A stretch of 64,000 nucleotides of DNA from Lutraria lutraria (lineage: Eukaryota; Mollusca; Bivalvia; Venerida; Mactridae), in contig OZ026838.1 of NCBI GenBank assembly GCA_964023205.1, positions 24,145,843 to 24,209,842 of the forward strand. Reading direction: 5' to 3'. Both the position numbers and the translations under genes were made by a program. Below the pieces are notes generated by a model. That model ran no database searches and had not been told where the DNA came from. It saw only the letters and a list, made by a program, of their open reading frames with translations. Positions 44,715 through 57,384 of the stretch are shown here, one piece after another. The stretch's first letter is position 1. Each line of letters begins with the position of its first letter.

Positions 44715-46414
44715 TAATGTTATCTTAAGTATGTTTAAATTTAACTGTATTATACTTTTACAAATAATTGTAATTTTAGAATCTATGTATTTTTATAAGA
44801 GAAAAATTAAGTTATTACATTTTCTTGGAACAACTATGATTTAGTTATTGAATAGTGTTGATACTATGTGCTCATTAATGGTTGTGATTAATAGTAATTC
44901 TTAAAATACATGTCGATCATGGGCTTAAATCTTAGTGAACTTATTTGATATAAATAGAAATATTCCACCTTGTTTCTGTCTATTAAATTATCATGTTGTA
45001 ATAGATTTTTAAGAAACTGATCTTGCCCTTTAAGTTACACATGTTCTCAGGAAATGAGATAAAATGCCATTGTCGTAAAGCTCAGAAAAAAGTTTGGATT
45101 TGGAAGTTAATACATTTGAATTCATTCGTACACACAGCCAAGCAAAATGTGTATTCTGAATAAAATTCTTTCTTAAAAAATTACTTTGTCTGAATAGAAA
45201 TCTGTGAGTTCTAATTTTTAATCATAATGAACATCATGTACCCATATGATGAATTTTGACATCAAATTTGTCCATCATTCATAGTAATTAGATTTGTACC
45301 TGTTAATTGTCACTTCCTTTTGGAACAGTGTACTAATCAAACCTGGTTAACTACAGAATTGTTAAATAGACAGACCATAAATATATATCTTTCTGGTACT
45401 CATATCTTAATATAGATTCAATTCAATATGTTTAGAGTCTGGTATGACAGGTTCACTACCAGCATAGTATTCACCAGTTGTTTTTAGATGTTGGAAGGGA
45501 TTTTAATAACTGTTTTAACTGTATTAGTCATACAATGTGTGTTCTAAAGTCTGTCCATGAATTCCTACATAAAATCTCAGAGAATTTTGTTGTGGAGTTG
45601 CATGACAGGTGTATAGTTGACCAGATGTTTGTATTATACATTGACATAAAGGGGACACAGGAAATATTTTTTCATTATATGTGCACACGATTGCTATTAT
45701 ATGCCCACATTATACTTAACCTATTGTGTGTACATGTAGAAGCTATAGTGTTCACACTTACTAGCTATCACGTGGCCATGTAATAAATACAATATTTCCT
45801 ATGTACACCACCGTAGTATTATAAATGACAGTGAAAAGCATAGTTACCTATCATGAGTATTTTAACTATTTTCTGTGTTAATGTTTGTTACTTAGTAAGA
45901 ACCTTACATGTCATTCACAGATTAAAATGAGCTATAAATGTAACTGTCTTATTTGTTTTATCTGAATATTTTAGTTCCTTAATAGCTCAGATTCTGGATA
46001 TTCAATTGTAATGTAGTAAGTATGCATCAGATGAATCATGATACATACATCCATAGTTTGTAAAGATCTGACATAATTGCAACATACAGCAACTCAACGA
46101 ATATGATCAAATTACCTTAAAAATATTTGTCTTTCAGCATGTGATGAACATTGATGTTCATTTAAAACAAAGAAACTTTACTGTTTCGTCTAGAATGGTA
46201 AAACTGGGGAGCAATATAAAAAAATCAGAACATTATATAACAAGCTTGTGAAAAGAATAAAAAGAAAAACAGTTATCTGATCTGATTTTATTAAGGTCAC
46301 TTAATGTATACTGGCTCTTCAAATTGTGTAGACCTTAATAACATTGATGCAGGATCTGTTGGTGTTCAAGTAATCAATTCACTTAAAGATCAATAAACAC
46401 ATGACATTGCACTA
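44715..46414. other. Intergenic region between PPP1R8 and HAUS3
   Basis: No exon or RNA gene was found. A 101-codon open segment at 45478-45783 is cysteine- and histidine-bearing but matches no family I know, lacks splice or start context and has intergenic codon use. I do not call it a gene. Confidence 0.4.
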
Positions 46415-46610
46415 TTTAAAGTCCCATTAGCTTTTTGTTATAAAAAATATGCAAAAAACAAGCATTTGCTAATATTATCCCAAGATAATAATAACCGATG
46501 AAACGAGCTGTTTTTCTTTGAAAAACACCAATTTCGATGTGACTTGCTTTTGTAAACTGGAAATATATAGAGCGTGGGACGTCACTTCATGACGTGTGCA
46601 TAACTTGACT
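46415..46610 (+). repeat. Dispersed repeat, copy 2 (partner at 15.85 kb)
   Basis: aaagtcccattagctttttg...aatatgcaaaaaacaagcat...atcccaagataata repeats the segment at 15852-15950. Similarity fades after about 46500. The word gggacgtcacttcatgacgt follows it. Confidence 0.6.
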
Positions 46611-47153
46611 GCAGGAAAACAAAGCTGTTCTATAGATAGTATTTTGGAATATCTATATTAGCATCTTATGTAGCTGCATGCCAGGACATGTACAGAGTTT
46701 AAATCACATCCTTGTAGTATTGTAGTGATAAAGGGACAACGTGATTGAATCTAACACAAATTTAAGATTAGCACATATTTATTTTTTCTTCCAATAAACT
46801 TTTTACAATAATAACAACTGCTGTGAAATGCCGTCTGAGTGACATAAGAAGGCCTGATAGACTACTGTATCTCAAATTCAATATAACACAAATTACGGTT
46901 TTAAAAACACTTTAGGTAAACTTTTAATAGTATCTTGTATGCTTATCAAAAACACATCAATGGAAAGTTCATGACTACATATATATACAAGAATATTTTT
47001 GATATTCAAAGAATATCCTGGTATCTAAAATAATGAAAGCATGACACAAATTCTGTCAATTGGATGTTGTTAATTATCCTTATGCAAGAATCAAGACACT
47101 ATAGTATAAATATTACTAGCAAGCACTAAACATATTCCAATAAAGTCAATTTT

Positions 47154-47159
47154 TTTATT
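47154..47159 (-). promoter_or_regulatory. Polyadenylation signal AATAAA next to the HAUS3 stop
   Basis: On the minus strand the stop codon TGA is followed within two bases by AATAAA. Used as a signal, it would leave an almost absent 3' UTR. A second AATAAA (minus) lies at 46778-46783 and may be the real one. Confidence 0.35.
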
Positions 47160-47160
47160 A

Positions 47161-50100
47161 TCACGAGGCATCAGATTTGTCCATGTGTGATTCTGCTTGA
47201 AGTCGACTGGAAATGTCTTCTAATGTTTTATGAAGTTTTGCTGGGTTTGTAAAGAAGTAAGTGAACAGTTTCTTTTCTCTGGCCAGTATAGTGTCACTTT
47301 TCAGATGCTGAAATATTAATTTAAATATATAATGCAGTGAACTATTTTTTTAAAATGCTAGTCAAAACTAAAGACCTTGGTGGAATATTGAAAATATACA
47401 GTTTTCCTGAATTTTTTATCTGAATACATTTTGAGAAGAAAGTACTAGGCACAATTGAAATTTTACTTCTATGCAAGTGAGTTCAGGTGAAAACTGCATG
47501 ACATACTACATGTATTTTCATTTTACAAAAGCCTTGGGTTACCCTTACTCTTATATAGTTAACAGACAAGCTTTGTAATTTAAATAACAGAATAGTTTGA
47601 GTATGATATGTGATGAACAAATGAAGGCTAAATCTAGGTATACAACAAATTTCAAAATCCTACTATAACAGATAAAATCATTAAGGTATTTTCAAATACT
47701 AAAATTCACAGCTCATCCTAATTTCAATTCTTACCTTTTTCTTATTATCAATGTCTTTAACAACATCTAAAATTCCTTGTTCTAATTGTTTTAACATGTC
47801 TTTTAATTGCATCACATTATCTTGTATTGGTCGTGGAGTTAACAAGGGGAGACCACTTGATGTGCTTGAACCAGCATATACCAATTCTTCACACATGCGT
47901 ACATTTCTTTCTCTACAAATAAGCAAAAACTCTTTACGTCATTTATCTGCTCTTAGATTGAATGGATGGAATAAAAACGTACATTTTTGTATAAGTTTCC
48001 AATTTTACCAATATTATGTCATACACAAAATTGATTCTCAGTTTGATCATTTCTGACCTACATGAAAACCTATTTCAGATATGACACATTTGTAAAATAC
48101 AGCAAGTCATAGGCCATGACAATATACTTCAGAAAACATCTAAAGGATTCATTGCCTTTTCAATATATTATTACACTGAGATGTAGAACAGAAAGGTTAA
48201 TATGTATTTATGATCATTAAAATTAGGAAATACTGCTTTACTTTCAAGACTTGTTATATAGCACCTCAGTAAACAATAGTAATTATAATAAAACTTGACA
48301 ATGACACCACCTCATATCTATGCCACCTTGTGCTGCTAATTATCAATATTTCCTCTATATATCAACTTTGACAATGGAACACCTGCCGGTAAATATTAAT
48401 GGTGAACAATTTTATTCTAATGTGGTCTCAATATCAATGTTTTACTGTCAGATTGTATCTTCCACTCACAGTGTATGCATGTTATCCATGCTACTTGTAT
48501 GAGATGATTCCAGCAATCTATTTAAATGGTTATGTCTCTGTTGCAACTTTTGTCCATTCTCAACTAGTGAACTGTAGGTCAAAAATAGTTGTCTCTCTTT
48601 ATCCTTGCGTCCATCTGAAAGTAACAAAAAAGAAAAATCTTAATTTTATCTTTGTCGACAATCAAAATAAAGTGAACAAATTCAAGCCTTGATTTTATAG
48701 TCCATTAAAAATTTAATGCACATGCTACGTCTTGCACAATATAAGTCCAGGAGAGATTCTGAAAACATAGAAAATATGCTCGATTATCAGACATGATTGC
48801 CTACATGTTCAATACCATCAGTTTTCTGTGTGTACTAATTATTATTGTATATGCCGATATACCCGGTATTATTATTTTTCACTCATGAATAGCTGTAAAA
48901 CACAGATTAATGACTATAAAAAACATACCTAAACAATGATAAAGTCTAGCTGAAGTTTTATCACCAATATCAATGGTTTCACGTTTATGTCTAGCAGGAG
49001 TCAGCAATGTGTCTGACATCACACTCTGAAATTCAAACAATATTTAACATTAGTATAATTATTGTCAGGTGAACTTCTGGTCGATTGGTATGGACTCTAA
49101 CAAGTAATCACAAGCCAATTTGAGTTGAATTCCAATCTGGGACAAAATTTCACATGATAGGAATCTGTCCAGTAAGCTTAAGAAAGGTCTGTGGTTCTTC
49201 CCAGGTATTCACCTGCGGTCTTCCTCCACCATTTAAAACTGAATTGTTGCCAAATTACCAAGGTTATGATAGTGTGACGTTAAACCCCAGTGAAAAAAAA
49301 ATATTGTGAGCATCAAATAGTTTGTCACCTCTCCAAGTCAAATTCAATCAAACTGTTAAACTACAAATCTAGTTTTATCAACAGCTAATGAAGAGACAGA
49401 CGTAAAGTTAACCATGACTCCTTTAGACTACTTCCTTTTCGAATGCTGATATCTTTTAATGTATTTGATTCTGTTCAAAACATAAAGGTAATGCAGACAC
49501 ATATTGACATGAACATCAAACCAATAATAAAACGTTTTTCTTCTCAAATTAACGAACAGGTAACAATTCTGTATTTTCACTAATGACTTCATTGAGTACA
49601 ATCATGGGAGAAAACATGAATTTATTACTTACCAATCTACCTTGATATTGAACAAATTGATTATGAAGTTGAGTATATAATGACATCAAAATATGGTGTA
49701 TTTCTCTGTGTTTACGTAGCTCCACTTCTAAAGCCATTGTAAAAAATTCATTCCTGGAGCGTTGTCTCACAAGTTCATTTATCACCTACAGAATAAAATA
49801 AAATTCACATATTACTTTCAAGCTAATCTTCACAGATAATACATGCAATCTGATGCATAATGGACCATATTCTGTTGAAATAAAGCTTTTACACAACATC
49901 AGTTCAGTCAGATACAGTCTTAGAATTAATTTTTTGTGACAGGTTGCCCGACTATATACTTTATGAAGGAAACTCTCTAAAACTTGGCTTCCCCCAAAAG
50001 ACTTAAAGAAGGGAAAAAAATACTGTCTGGCAGGGGGCAACCCACTAATTCGAAGACTGCAGATAAAAAAAATCCAGAAAATGTTACTGAGGCCATCTTT

Positions 50101-53100
50101 AAAAAGAATATTTCTTTGCAGTAACCCTACACAGAGATATTTCAGTAGGTAGGTAAGTAGGTAGGAAATGTTTTCATCACAACTAAATTTTCATACTGCA
50201 CCCAAAATACAAGCCAGAATGCTGTTGTTTTATAATAAAAAAAACTTTACCCTAAAGGCCAATAAAAAATTGGACCGGGCCCTTTTGATGGGTAGGTAGC
50301 TTTACCGTAATCAAAATATTTTTCAAGGATGGCCTAATAAAAACAAAAGATTCAAGATCTTCGAAAAACTAATTAGTGTACAAACCTTGTCTTGGTTAGA
50401 TGTAAAGTAATCCTGTCTGGCTAGTTTAAGGTTATAATCGCCTGTCAATACACGCAGTACTTTGGCATCTTTGCATTCTTGTATTAGTTTTGGTACTTCT
50501 GATTCAGCAAGTGAGAGAAACTCTCTTTTAATAACTTGCGTGTTGGACTGTAATTTCTGCATTTTTTCCCTGATAATTCAAGTAAATTAAAATAAGACTA
50601 ATAAGGACATTTTTACATATTTATTATATCAAGTATATCAGTTCTGACAGTTAAATAGAAAAGTAGTCATCATTCAATTACTTATGATGATGGCAATTTG
50701 ATTGAATGAAGTTTGCATTAATAAACCAGGAAAAAAAGCTAATAATTCTCATACTTATTTTTGACAGATTCAGTACAGAAAGTTCCAGTCTTCAAAGATT
50801 CAAGAATTTCTTGGGCGGCCTGTAACTCATTCTTCAATCTTTTCATTTCTAACAGACTTTTAACACGATCTGTTTCACTTTTAGGATACCTGTTAAAAAC
50901 CAATTTTATCAATTAACATATAGTTTAAGCAAAAAATAAACAGAACATCAGATTCTGTAGTTTCTTGTTTAATTTTTTCTGGGGCCTCCATGGTCGAATG
51001 GTTATGACAGGTAACCACTAGTCCTTCACTGCTGTAAGTTCAAATTCCATCCAGGAGTATACTTTACATGAGAGGAAGCTGTCCAGATAGTATAACGAAA
51101 GTTTGTGGGTTCTACCCAGGTGTCCACATGAGGTATTCCTCCACCTTAAAGGCTGGAAGTCACCAAATCATCCTAGGTACAGGTCAGACTTTAAACCCCA
51201 GATATTTTTTATCCTCCAACAAGGCATTGGAAGTAAATTTTTCTCTCTTTAAAGTTATTAATTACATTGCACATCTGACGTGTTAACTAAATAATTTAAA
51301 AAGCATACATAGAAATGAGGATATTAAATATGCAATTCCCAACGCTGAGAACATTGTTATCAGTCATTGTTCACTAAAACATATTGTTGCTTTCAATTTG
51401 ACTACCCCAAGTGAAGTTTCAACTTAAAAAGCTTAAGCAAATAATTTGCGAACTTGTAACATGAAGAGATAATTTACAAACTGGAGTAAATATGTAGCAC
51501 AGATATGATTAATACATACAGATATTGCAATCTTGCCAGTTCTTTACAATCATGAATATTAACATCTTGATCTTCACCTCTAACCAACAAACTGTCAGGA
51601 TCACTCACTTCTAGGATCTCAAATCGAGAATCTTCTCCACAACTAGCCATCTCAGCAATACCCTGAAATTGTATGGAAACATTTTTTTATAACATAAAGG
51701 CCTTCAACAATGAGTGTAATAAATAAGCAAAATAACAAAATTTGTATATCATCTTAAAGCTATATCATACATGCTTAAAGAATTTCATAAGGTTATGGAC
51801 TAATAAATGCACAAAACTATACAAAAAATCAGAATGGCAGTATCATTTATTTATTTGGGTTTAAAGCCATTTTTCAACAATTTTTCAGTTAAATATGGCG
51901 GTCAATTCACCTAACAAGTTTTTCCTGGACAGTATTCTAACTAGTACTAACTTACCCTTCCACAAGGAACAAAACTTCTCTACATGTGGAGCAAAAACTG
52001 CCATTAATATAATTTTCATGGAAGAGTATGACTAGGCGCGACCGAGAATCTATCCTGGATCGGTGGGTAACAAATCTAGAGCATTAACCACTAGACCATG
52101 GACACAAACCATGAATGTATCATGAACAAAAATGACTTTCTTGCAAAAAAATAAACCTGAAAGAACTGTTTTCTTGTGTAAGCGGTCAGCTGTGTTGTAT
52201 ATTCTTCTTCAGCATTGTAATATTGTTGTATGGGTACTTGAGACAGAAACATTGAAGGAGGACCAGTCTGACCAGTAAGAGAACTCTTCGACACTAAGGA
52301 AGGTAATTCACTCTTTTCTTGACCAGGTGCTTTATATAGCTGACTTAAATCTGTCACAGCCGCAGTGAGACTTTCCATACTTTCATTCATCTGAAAAAAT
52401 TTCATGTCATATTAAAATGATTCAATCAAAAACATCAGCACCCAATTGGTTAGATTCAAGCACTGTGTTAAATTTGAGGTTTGGTTAAGAAGTTTACCAA
52501 AAGTTAATCAGAAGCTAGAAGACTGCCTTTGTTGTGCCAAATGCTAGATGACCTCGACAATTCAGACCAGTAAACAGATAAACTATGGATCTAGACGACT
52601 TCGTAACCAATATCAGACACTTTGAGATTAAATAAAACTAGAAATAATGTCTGGTCAAACTTAAGTTTTATACTATCACTTCACAAATTTCTATCTCAAA
52701 TTTTAACCCAACTTCAAATTTAACCCAGTTATTAAAACTCACTAGTATTTATACAATTGCATGCAGATATAAAAGTAAATAAGCACTTAATAACAACTCC
52801 TGGATTAAAAACTTCCCACAAAAAATATTTTAATCTGATGAATCTTTATCAGTACTGTATAGACAGGAAATGTGTCTGGAGGACACGAAAGCCCCAGCAG
52901 AAAAATTTGGATTTTAACGGAAATCAAAGCTGACCTGTATATTATCATTATACACCTTCATGTAAAATATGAAACCAAATTACCAATCCATGAAATATTT
53001 CTTGAGTTATCACTCGGAAACCAAAATTTTAATTGACAGAAAGGAGTAACACTGTATGCCCTTCTGCCATTTTGAATGGTGGGGGCATAAAAAAAACATG

Positions 53101-54526
53101 CATGTTCATGGGCCAGCAATCATTGTTATACAGTAACATTAAACACACAAGCACTTAAAAGTGGAATTGGACAATTCAGGAAATCCAGTAAAAGAATGCA
53201 TTCAGTCTAAATATCTAAAATCAGACACATGTATATTTTACAAATTCTAACATCATTACTACCTGCGCATGTGCAGCATGAGCTTGTTCTAAAGCCGACT
53301 TATATTCCTGTTTGATTTTAGAATCAATTACACTCAGTTTTGAGAGACGATGAGACAGTGATCCATGGTGATTACTGAAAATATTAAGTCAAAGATTCAG
53401 ACAAGCAGACTAAAGTTAAAACAACTTGATAGACAACCAATACATGTATAATTAGTGAATGAATTATAGTGAACATTAAGACTTATTCAATTTAGTGGAA
53501 GATGAGGAATTCATAAAATGAATTTATGAAACAGATATACTATTGATTTAATGGTAGCATTTTCTAGTTGATAACTATTACATAGTCACTGAATAACTCA
53601 ACAGTGCCTAATAAGAGCACAAATTTATTAGTGATATAACTTAAAAGGAAATGTTATGTAAAACCTGTTACCCCAACAAGGTTCTCCTCTTAGCCAGTTG
53701 AGCTTTCTGATTCTTGTAATGTAGAAGATTGGAATTCAACTCTTCTATCTCTGCTCTATATGTAACATGAAGAAAATGTACAATATTTACTTCTTAACAT
53801 TGCTATGTACAATAATAAATAAAACAAATATTTTTTAATTTAGTCAGTCATGCCAAACACTTGAGTTCTTTCCAAAGCAAAAAGAAGGCATCACAAGTAA
53901 AATTTTCAAACTTTTTTAAATATCTTACCGGTATTTAAAAAGTTGGTTTGTAAGTGACAGTGATTACAAGCCTGTCAATGCTCTATACACAAGGAAGATG
54001 TAAGTCTTATAATTGATTTGAACACTGTAATACAGACTTACTTTAGTGATTCCTCAGTAACACTTTCATCATCTACAATGTCAAGATCATTTAAAGCATC
54101 ATCTAGTTGTCTCCCTTTCAGAATAACCCCTCCAGAATTGGAAACATTTTCAAACCTGTAAGTAATATTTTGTAAGTTTTGTATTATATCTTCATGTACA
54201 GAGACCAACAATTACTTCAAAAGTTAATCTACAGACTAAAATTGAATCAATTACACATATTTTGGAAACTCATAAATAAATCATTTCAAAAATGGTCAGT
54301 CAAATAATAAACAATAAAAAGAGGAAAATGATTGACTTCAAAATAATTACTCTTCTAGTTCTTTCTTCTCTAGTATATTTGATTGGCCCACATTCTGACA
54401 AAACCAGTCCAGCATAGGAGACACAGCTTCATTTTCAAACATCCAGTCTAAATCTTCAGGATCAAACTTTTCAACACCAGGGAAGCCTAAAGCCTTCAGG
54501 GAGTTCACAAGCAGTTGACCACTCAT
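47161..54526 (-). CDS. HAUS3: HAUS augmin-like complex subunit 3, 13 exons
   Basis: HAUS3 is a long coiled-coil subunit of augmin, which recruits gamma-tubulin to spindle microtubules so that new ones branch from them. Exons in order of translation: 54351-54526, 54042-54155, 53672-53755, 53263-53374, 52157-52390, 51520-51662, 50755-50889, 50386-50569, 49633-49785, 48929-49025, 48470-48614, 47735-47912 and 47161-47307. They total 1902 nt, 633 residues (human 603), with every junction GT-AG and the phases consistent. Recognition: the N-terminus LVNSLKALGFPGVE...DLDWMFE and MLDWFCQNV (human LVETLKKIGYP, DWLFE, LKWFCGNV), QLTAYTRKQFFQ (human LTLYTKKQFFQ), GDYNLKLARQDYFTSNQDK (human GDFDLQIAKQDYYTARQE), EVELRKHREIH (human EIELRKHRDIY), and the end KLFTYFFTNPAKL. 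Exon 11 is shorter than its human counterpart. Introns contain four SINEs. A hAT element lies 0.5 kb beyond the start codon. Confidence 0.96.
49070..49303 (+). repeat. SINE, copy B
   Basis: The body words ctgtccagtaagcttaagaa, aaggtctgtggttcttccca, cttcctccaccat and gtgacgttaaaccccagtga match copies A and C in order. It is the best-kept tail of the three. It lies in HAUS3 intron 9, in the antisense direction relative to the gene. Confidence 0.75.
50982..51212 (+). repeat. SINE, copy C
   Basis: The head cctccatggtcgaatggtta is tRNA-like with a B-box variant (aagttcaaattcc). The body has ctgtccagatagtataacga, gggttctacccaggtgtcca and ttcctccacctta, and the tail has tttaaaccccagat. It lies in HAUS3 intron 6. 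Confidence 0.75.
51845..52108 (-). repeat. tRNA-derived SINE of a second family
   Basis: On the minus strand it begins gtccatggtctagtggttaa (A-box-like) with tcgcgcctagtcatactctt further on. It ends in an element tail whose plus-strand form is atttatttgggtttaaagcc and tttttcaacaatttttcagt. The tail differs from that of copies A-C, so this is another SINE family. It lies in HAUS3 intron 5, right beside exon 5. Confidence 0.7.
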
Positions 54527-55031
54527 ACTGATAATTACTTTTTTGTAATATCAGATGTTTAAAAGCTGACAGATTTTTTTCACTGTGAAGTTTTACATCT
54601 GAAATATGTCTGAAACAAAGAAAACTGAGTGCATTTCAATTATAAAAGGTTATTGATGACGCTTGCATTTATCTAATTTCTTGAAGTACAGTAAGTCAAA
54701 CCTGTGCTAATGACCAGAAAAATAAAATCTTAATAAGACAACCCAAGTAAAGACAACTTTTTATTCTCAGTTTAACTTGTTCTTACCAAGAACAGAGAAC
54801 TCTTCAACAAAACAGCACAATAATTTGCAACTAAATAGTGTGTGCAAGTTGTTTTTCTCAAAAATTGGAATTAATACTGTGAGACTGAATTAAATGCAAA
54901 ATTATATGCAAGCAGTATATAATCAAAATCAATTATGAGTTAATGTGCCATCTTGGAGTTGCACAAATAACTGATTTATTCAATAGGCTGTCAGATTATT
55001 GAGATGAAAAATGTTACAGTATGGTGTATAG

Positions 55032-56192
55032 TAGGGATGTAAACGGTTAATCGATTAACCGTTCGTTTGTCCGATTAACCGGTTATCAAATCATTAATCG
55101 ATTAACCGAAAAAAATAGAAAGAAGCAAGTTAAATATAATAATAAATTATAGAAAAATCGAAATTTTCAGTCAATACGCGCGAGATATTTGTCAATAAAT
55201 TAGTCAACAAAGGTGCGAAAAATATGACAGTTGAGCCAATTAACAATTCATTGACACTGACCTGGGACCATTATACACACTGACACGTATATTGTTGATT
55301 AACTAATTGAGAAGCGATTTTTTGATATACGAGTAAACTTGCTTGGTCTGGGACTTCCTCAAAATTTGATATTGTTTCGCAAGTAAACATATACAATAAG
55401 TTTAATAAGTTATACTATCGTAAGAAAAAATCGTCTGTCTGGACGTATTTCAGACGCAGTATAGTGATGTAAAACGTAAAAAGTGACCTTTGCGGTAATG
55501 CATGTATGTTATACTATGTATACACATATGTTGCGTGTTTCGCCGGTATTACTAAGACATGCTAATAAAATCGTCAAACAAGATCGCTTTTTCTTATTTC
55601 GCATCTTTATTGATATAAATTGGCAGATACTTGTTTTTTTGTTAATTATCTCTGTGTTCAGACTCTGGTATGATTTAATTTTGCATCTCTGCATCAAACA
55701 TAGCCGCGGATAATTATGAGAACGCGTTGACATTTGACACTCAATCGCACAAAGTGTAAAATTCTTACAAACATCGATTAGGATCACAATTGACACAAAT
55801 TATAATTCAGCATTACACCAATCAAATGATCGTTTTTGTAAGCTCCACCCAATATTCCAATAATAACCTGACTAAATTGAATAAGAAACAAGCATGCCGT
55901 AATCTACTTTTATTTTTTTTGTAAACAAAATTACTATTAGTTGCCATAATATAATGTGTAATTGATCATTAATATATCTAAACGGAAAATTGATAAGAGC
56001 ATACAAACATCACAATTTCAGTGGTAAATATATTGATGAATACATACATTATCGCATTTCGTGTAATACGTCGGTATCGCGGAAACTGGTGACAATTAAT
56101 ATTTAAAAGCACTTCAAACGGTTAATCGATTAATCGTTCGTATGAACGAACGATTAACCGATTAGTAAAATCTCGACGAATTGACATCCCTA
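55032..56192. mobile_element. Non-autonomous hAT element with 8-bp target duplication
   Basis: The ends tagggatgt and acatcccta are inverted repeats, and gtgtatag flanks both sides (55024-55031 and 56193-56200). That is the 8-bp target duplication and terminal type of hAT transposons. Near both ends there are many copies of the self-complementary word cggttaatcgattaaccg and variants (gttaatcgattaatcg), which could serve as transposase binding sites. The 1161-bp interior has no transposase frame. It lies about 0.5 kb upstream of the HAUS3 start codon. Confidence 0.9.
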
Positions 56193-56269
56193 GTGTATAG
56201 TATTAAAAATTTTCTTCTTTTACCGTTTCTGGTCACATTTAACAGACTGAATATACTACCAGGTGTGTG

Positions 56270-56880
56270 CCCAAATGTGGAAATAAAGTAAAAGGTGAAT
56301 ATGTACAGAGAGTGAGGATAAAAACATCAGAGGAAGTTCGATAAAGAGTGTGGACTGCAGTTGGGCATGGAAGGCCTCAACTGAGCCAGCTGACTTCACT
56401 CCTTCTGGTAGTAATTACTACTAATATATTCCAGTCTCTGGTCGTGCAAGGGTAGAAAGATTGTTGTCTGGTGAGAGTGCTAGCATATGGTACTGTGTAG
56501 GAGTAGGGGTCACTTGTGCTGCTTACTTTTGATGGTTTTTGTAGGTTGTTTTCAGGTTTTATGGCTAATTCTTGGTATCTGTGAATAAAAGAATCGCGCA
56601 GCTCTTCTCTGCACCATTTCTAACTATGTATGTCCCCCTTTTTGTATGGGTCCCATATGCAGCTTGCGTACTCTACAGTAGGTCTAACCATTGCTGTGTA
56701 GGCTGTTTCTTTTGTTTTTTGCGATCCGATGTTGAGGTTACGCCTTAGAAATCCAATTGTGTTATTTGCCTTAGAACTGATGTTGGCTATGTGCTGGCCC
56801 CAATCTAGAGAGTTGTTTATTGTGCATCCTAGATACTTTACATGTTCTAGTGTCTCACTATGTATACAGGTGGTATCAGT
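56270..56880 (-). mobile_element. LINE fragment (minus), C-terminal region
   Basis: The minus-strand peptide HVKYLGCTINNSLDWGQHIA...GFLRRNLNIGSQKTKETAYT...VRPTVEYASCIWDPY is the post-RT region of Jockey-like LINEs and parallels residues of the plus copy at 57.4-58.2 kb. It continues with shifts to SFYPCTTRDWNIL and ends near 56270. A dispersed repeat abuts its 5' side at 56885. Confidence 0.8.
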
Positions 56881-56884
56881 TAAC

Positions 56885-57071
56885 GGTGTAGCTAAATTTA
56901 GAACAGATATAGAACAAAGAAAAAAACTCACTGACGTAAACCAAATATTGTATTTTATTTGTACACATCTCTTTTACAAATGCCAACAGTCAAATGTTCA
57001 AAATCTGTACTAATCTAGTGCCCACAATCAATAAATACAATGCAGTCGGCCGCCATGTTTCTTTCCTCGAA
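56885..57071 (+). repeat. Dispersed repeat, copy 2 (partner at 31.2 kb)
   Basis: It matches 31185-31391 from ggtgtagctaaatttagaac to tctttcctcgaa, with tttacaaatgccaacagtca identical. Its start coincides with the end of recognisable sequence in the minus-strand LINE. Confidence 0.7.
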
Positions 57072-57384
57072 TGATCTTAATAACAATGTACAAGTAGAAA
57101 CCTTTGAAGGTCTAATGGCGTCATAATGTAGCAGTGATATTATTATGCTGGATTAAACTACAAACAGTAATTTCAACACAGAACTATTTTATAACAGAAG
57201 TGGCATAACAACGAGCACCTGCATTCAAAAATGCAGACGGCAGTGAAAACAATTTAGTTTTTCAGAGAGAAGCTACATATTTTTATTGAATCATTTATAT
57301 TTCATGTATTTTTAAATTCAAAACTAATTTTAATGCATACTTATCCTCAAAATGATGTTTTAACTCTGTTGACAATAGTATTTA

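Noticed and set aside
45478..45783. 101-codon plus-strand ORF between PPP1R8 and HAUS3
   Set aside because: No family motif, splice signal or coding-like composition. Length is within chance for AT-rich DNA with few stops.
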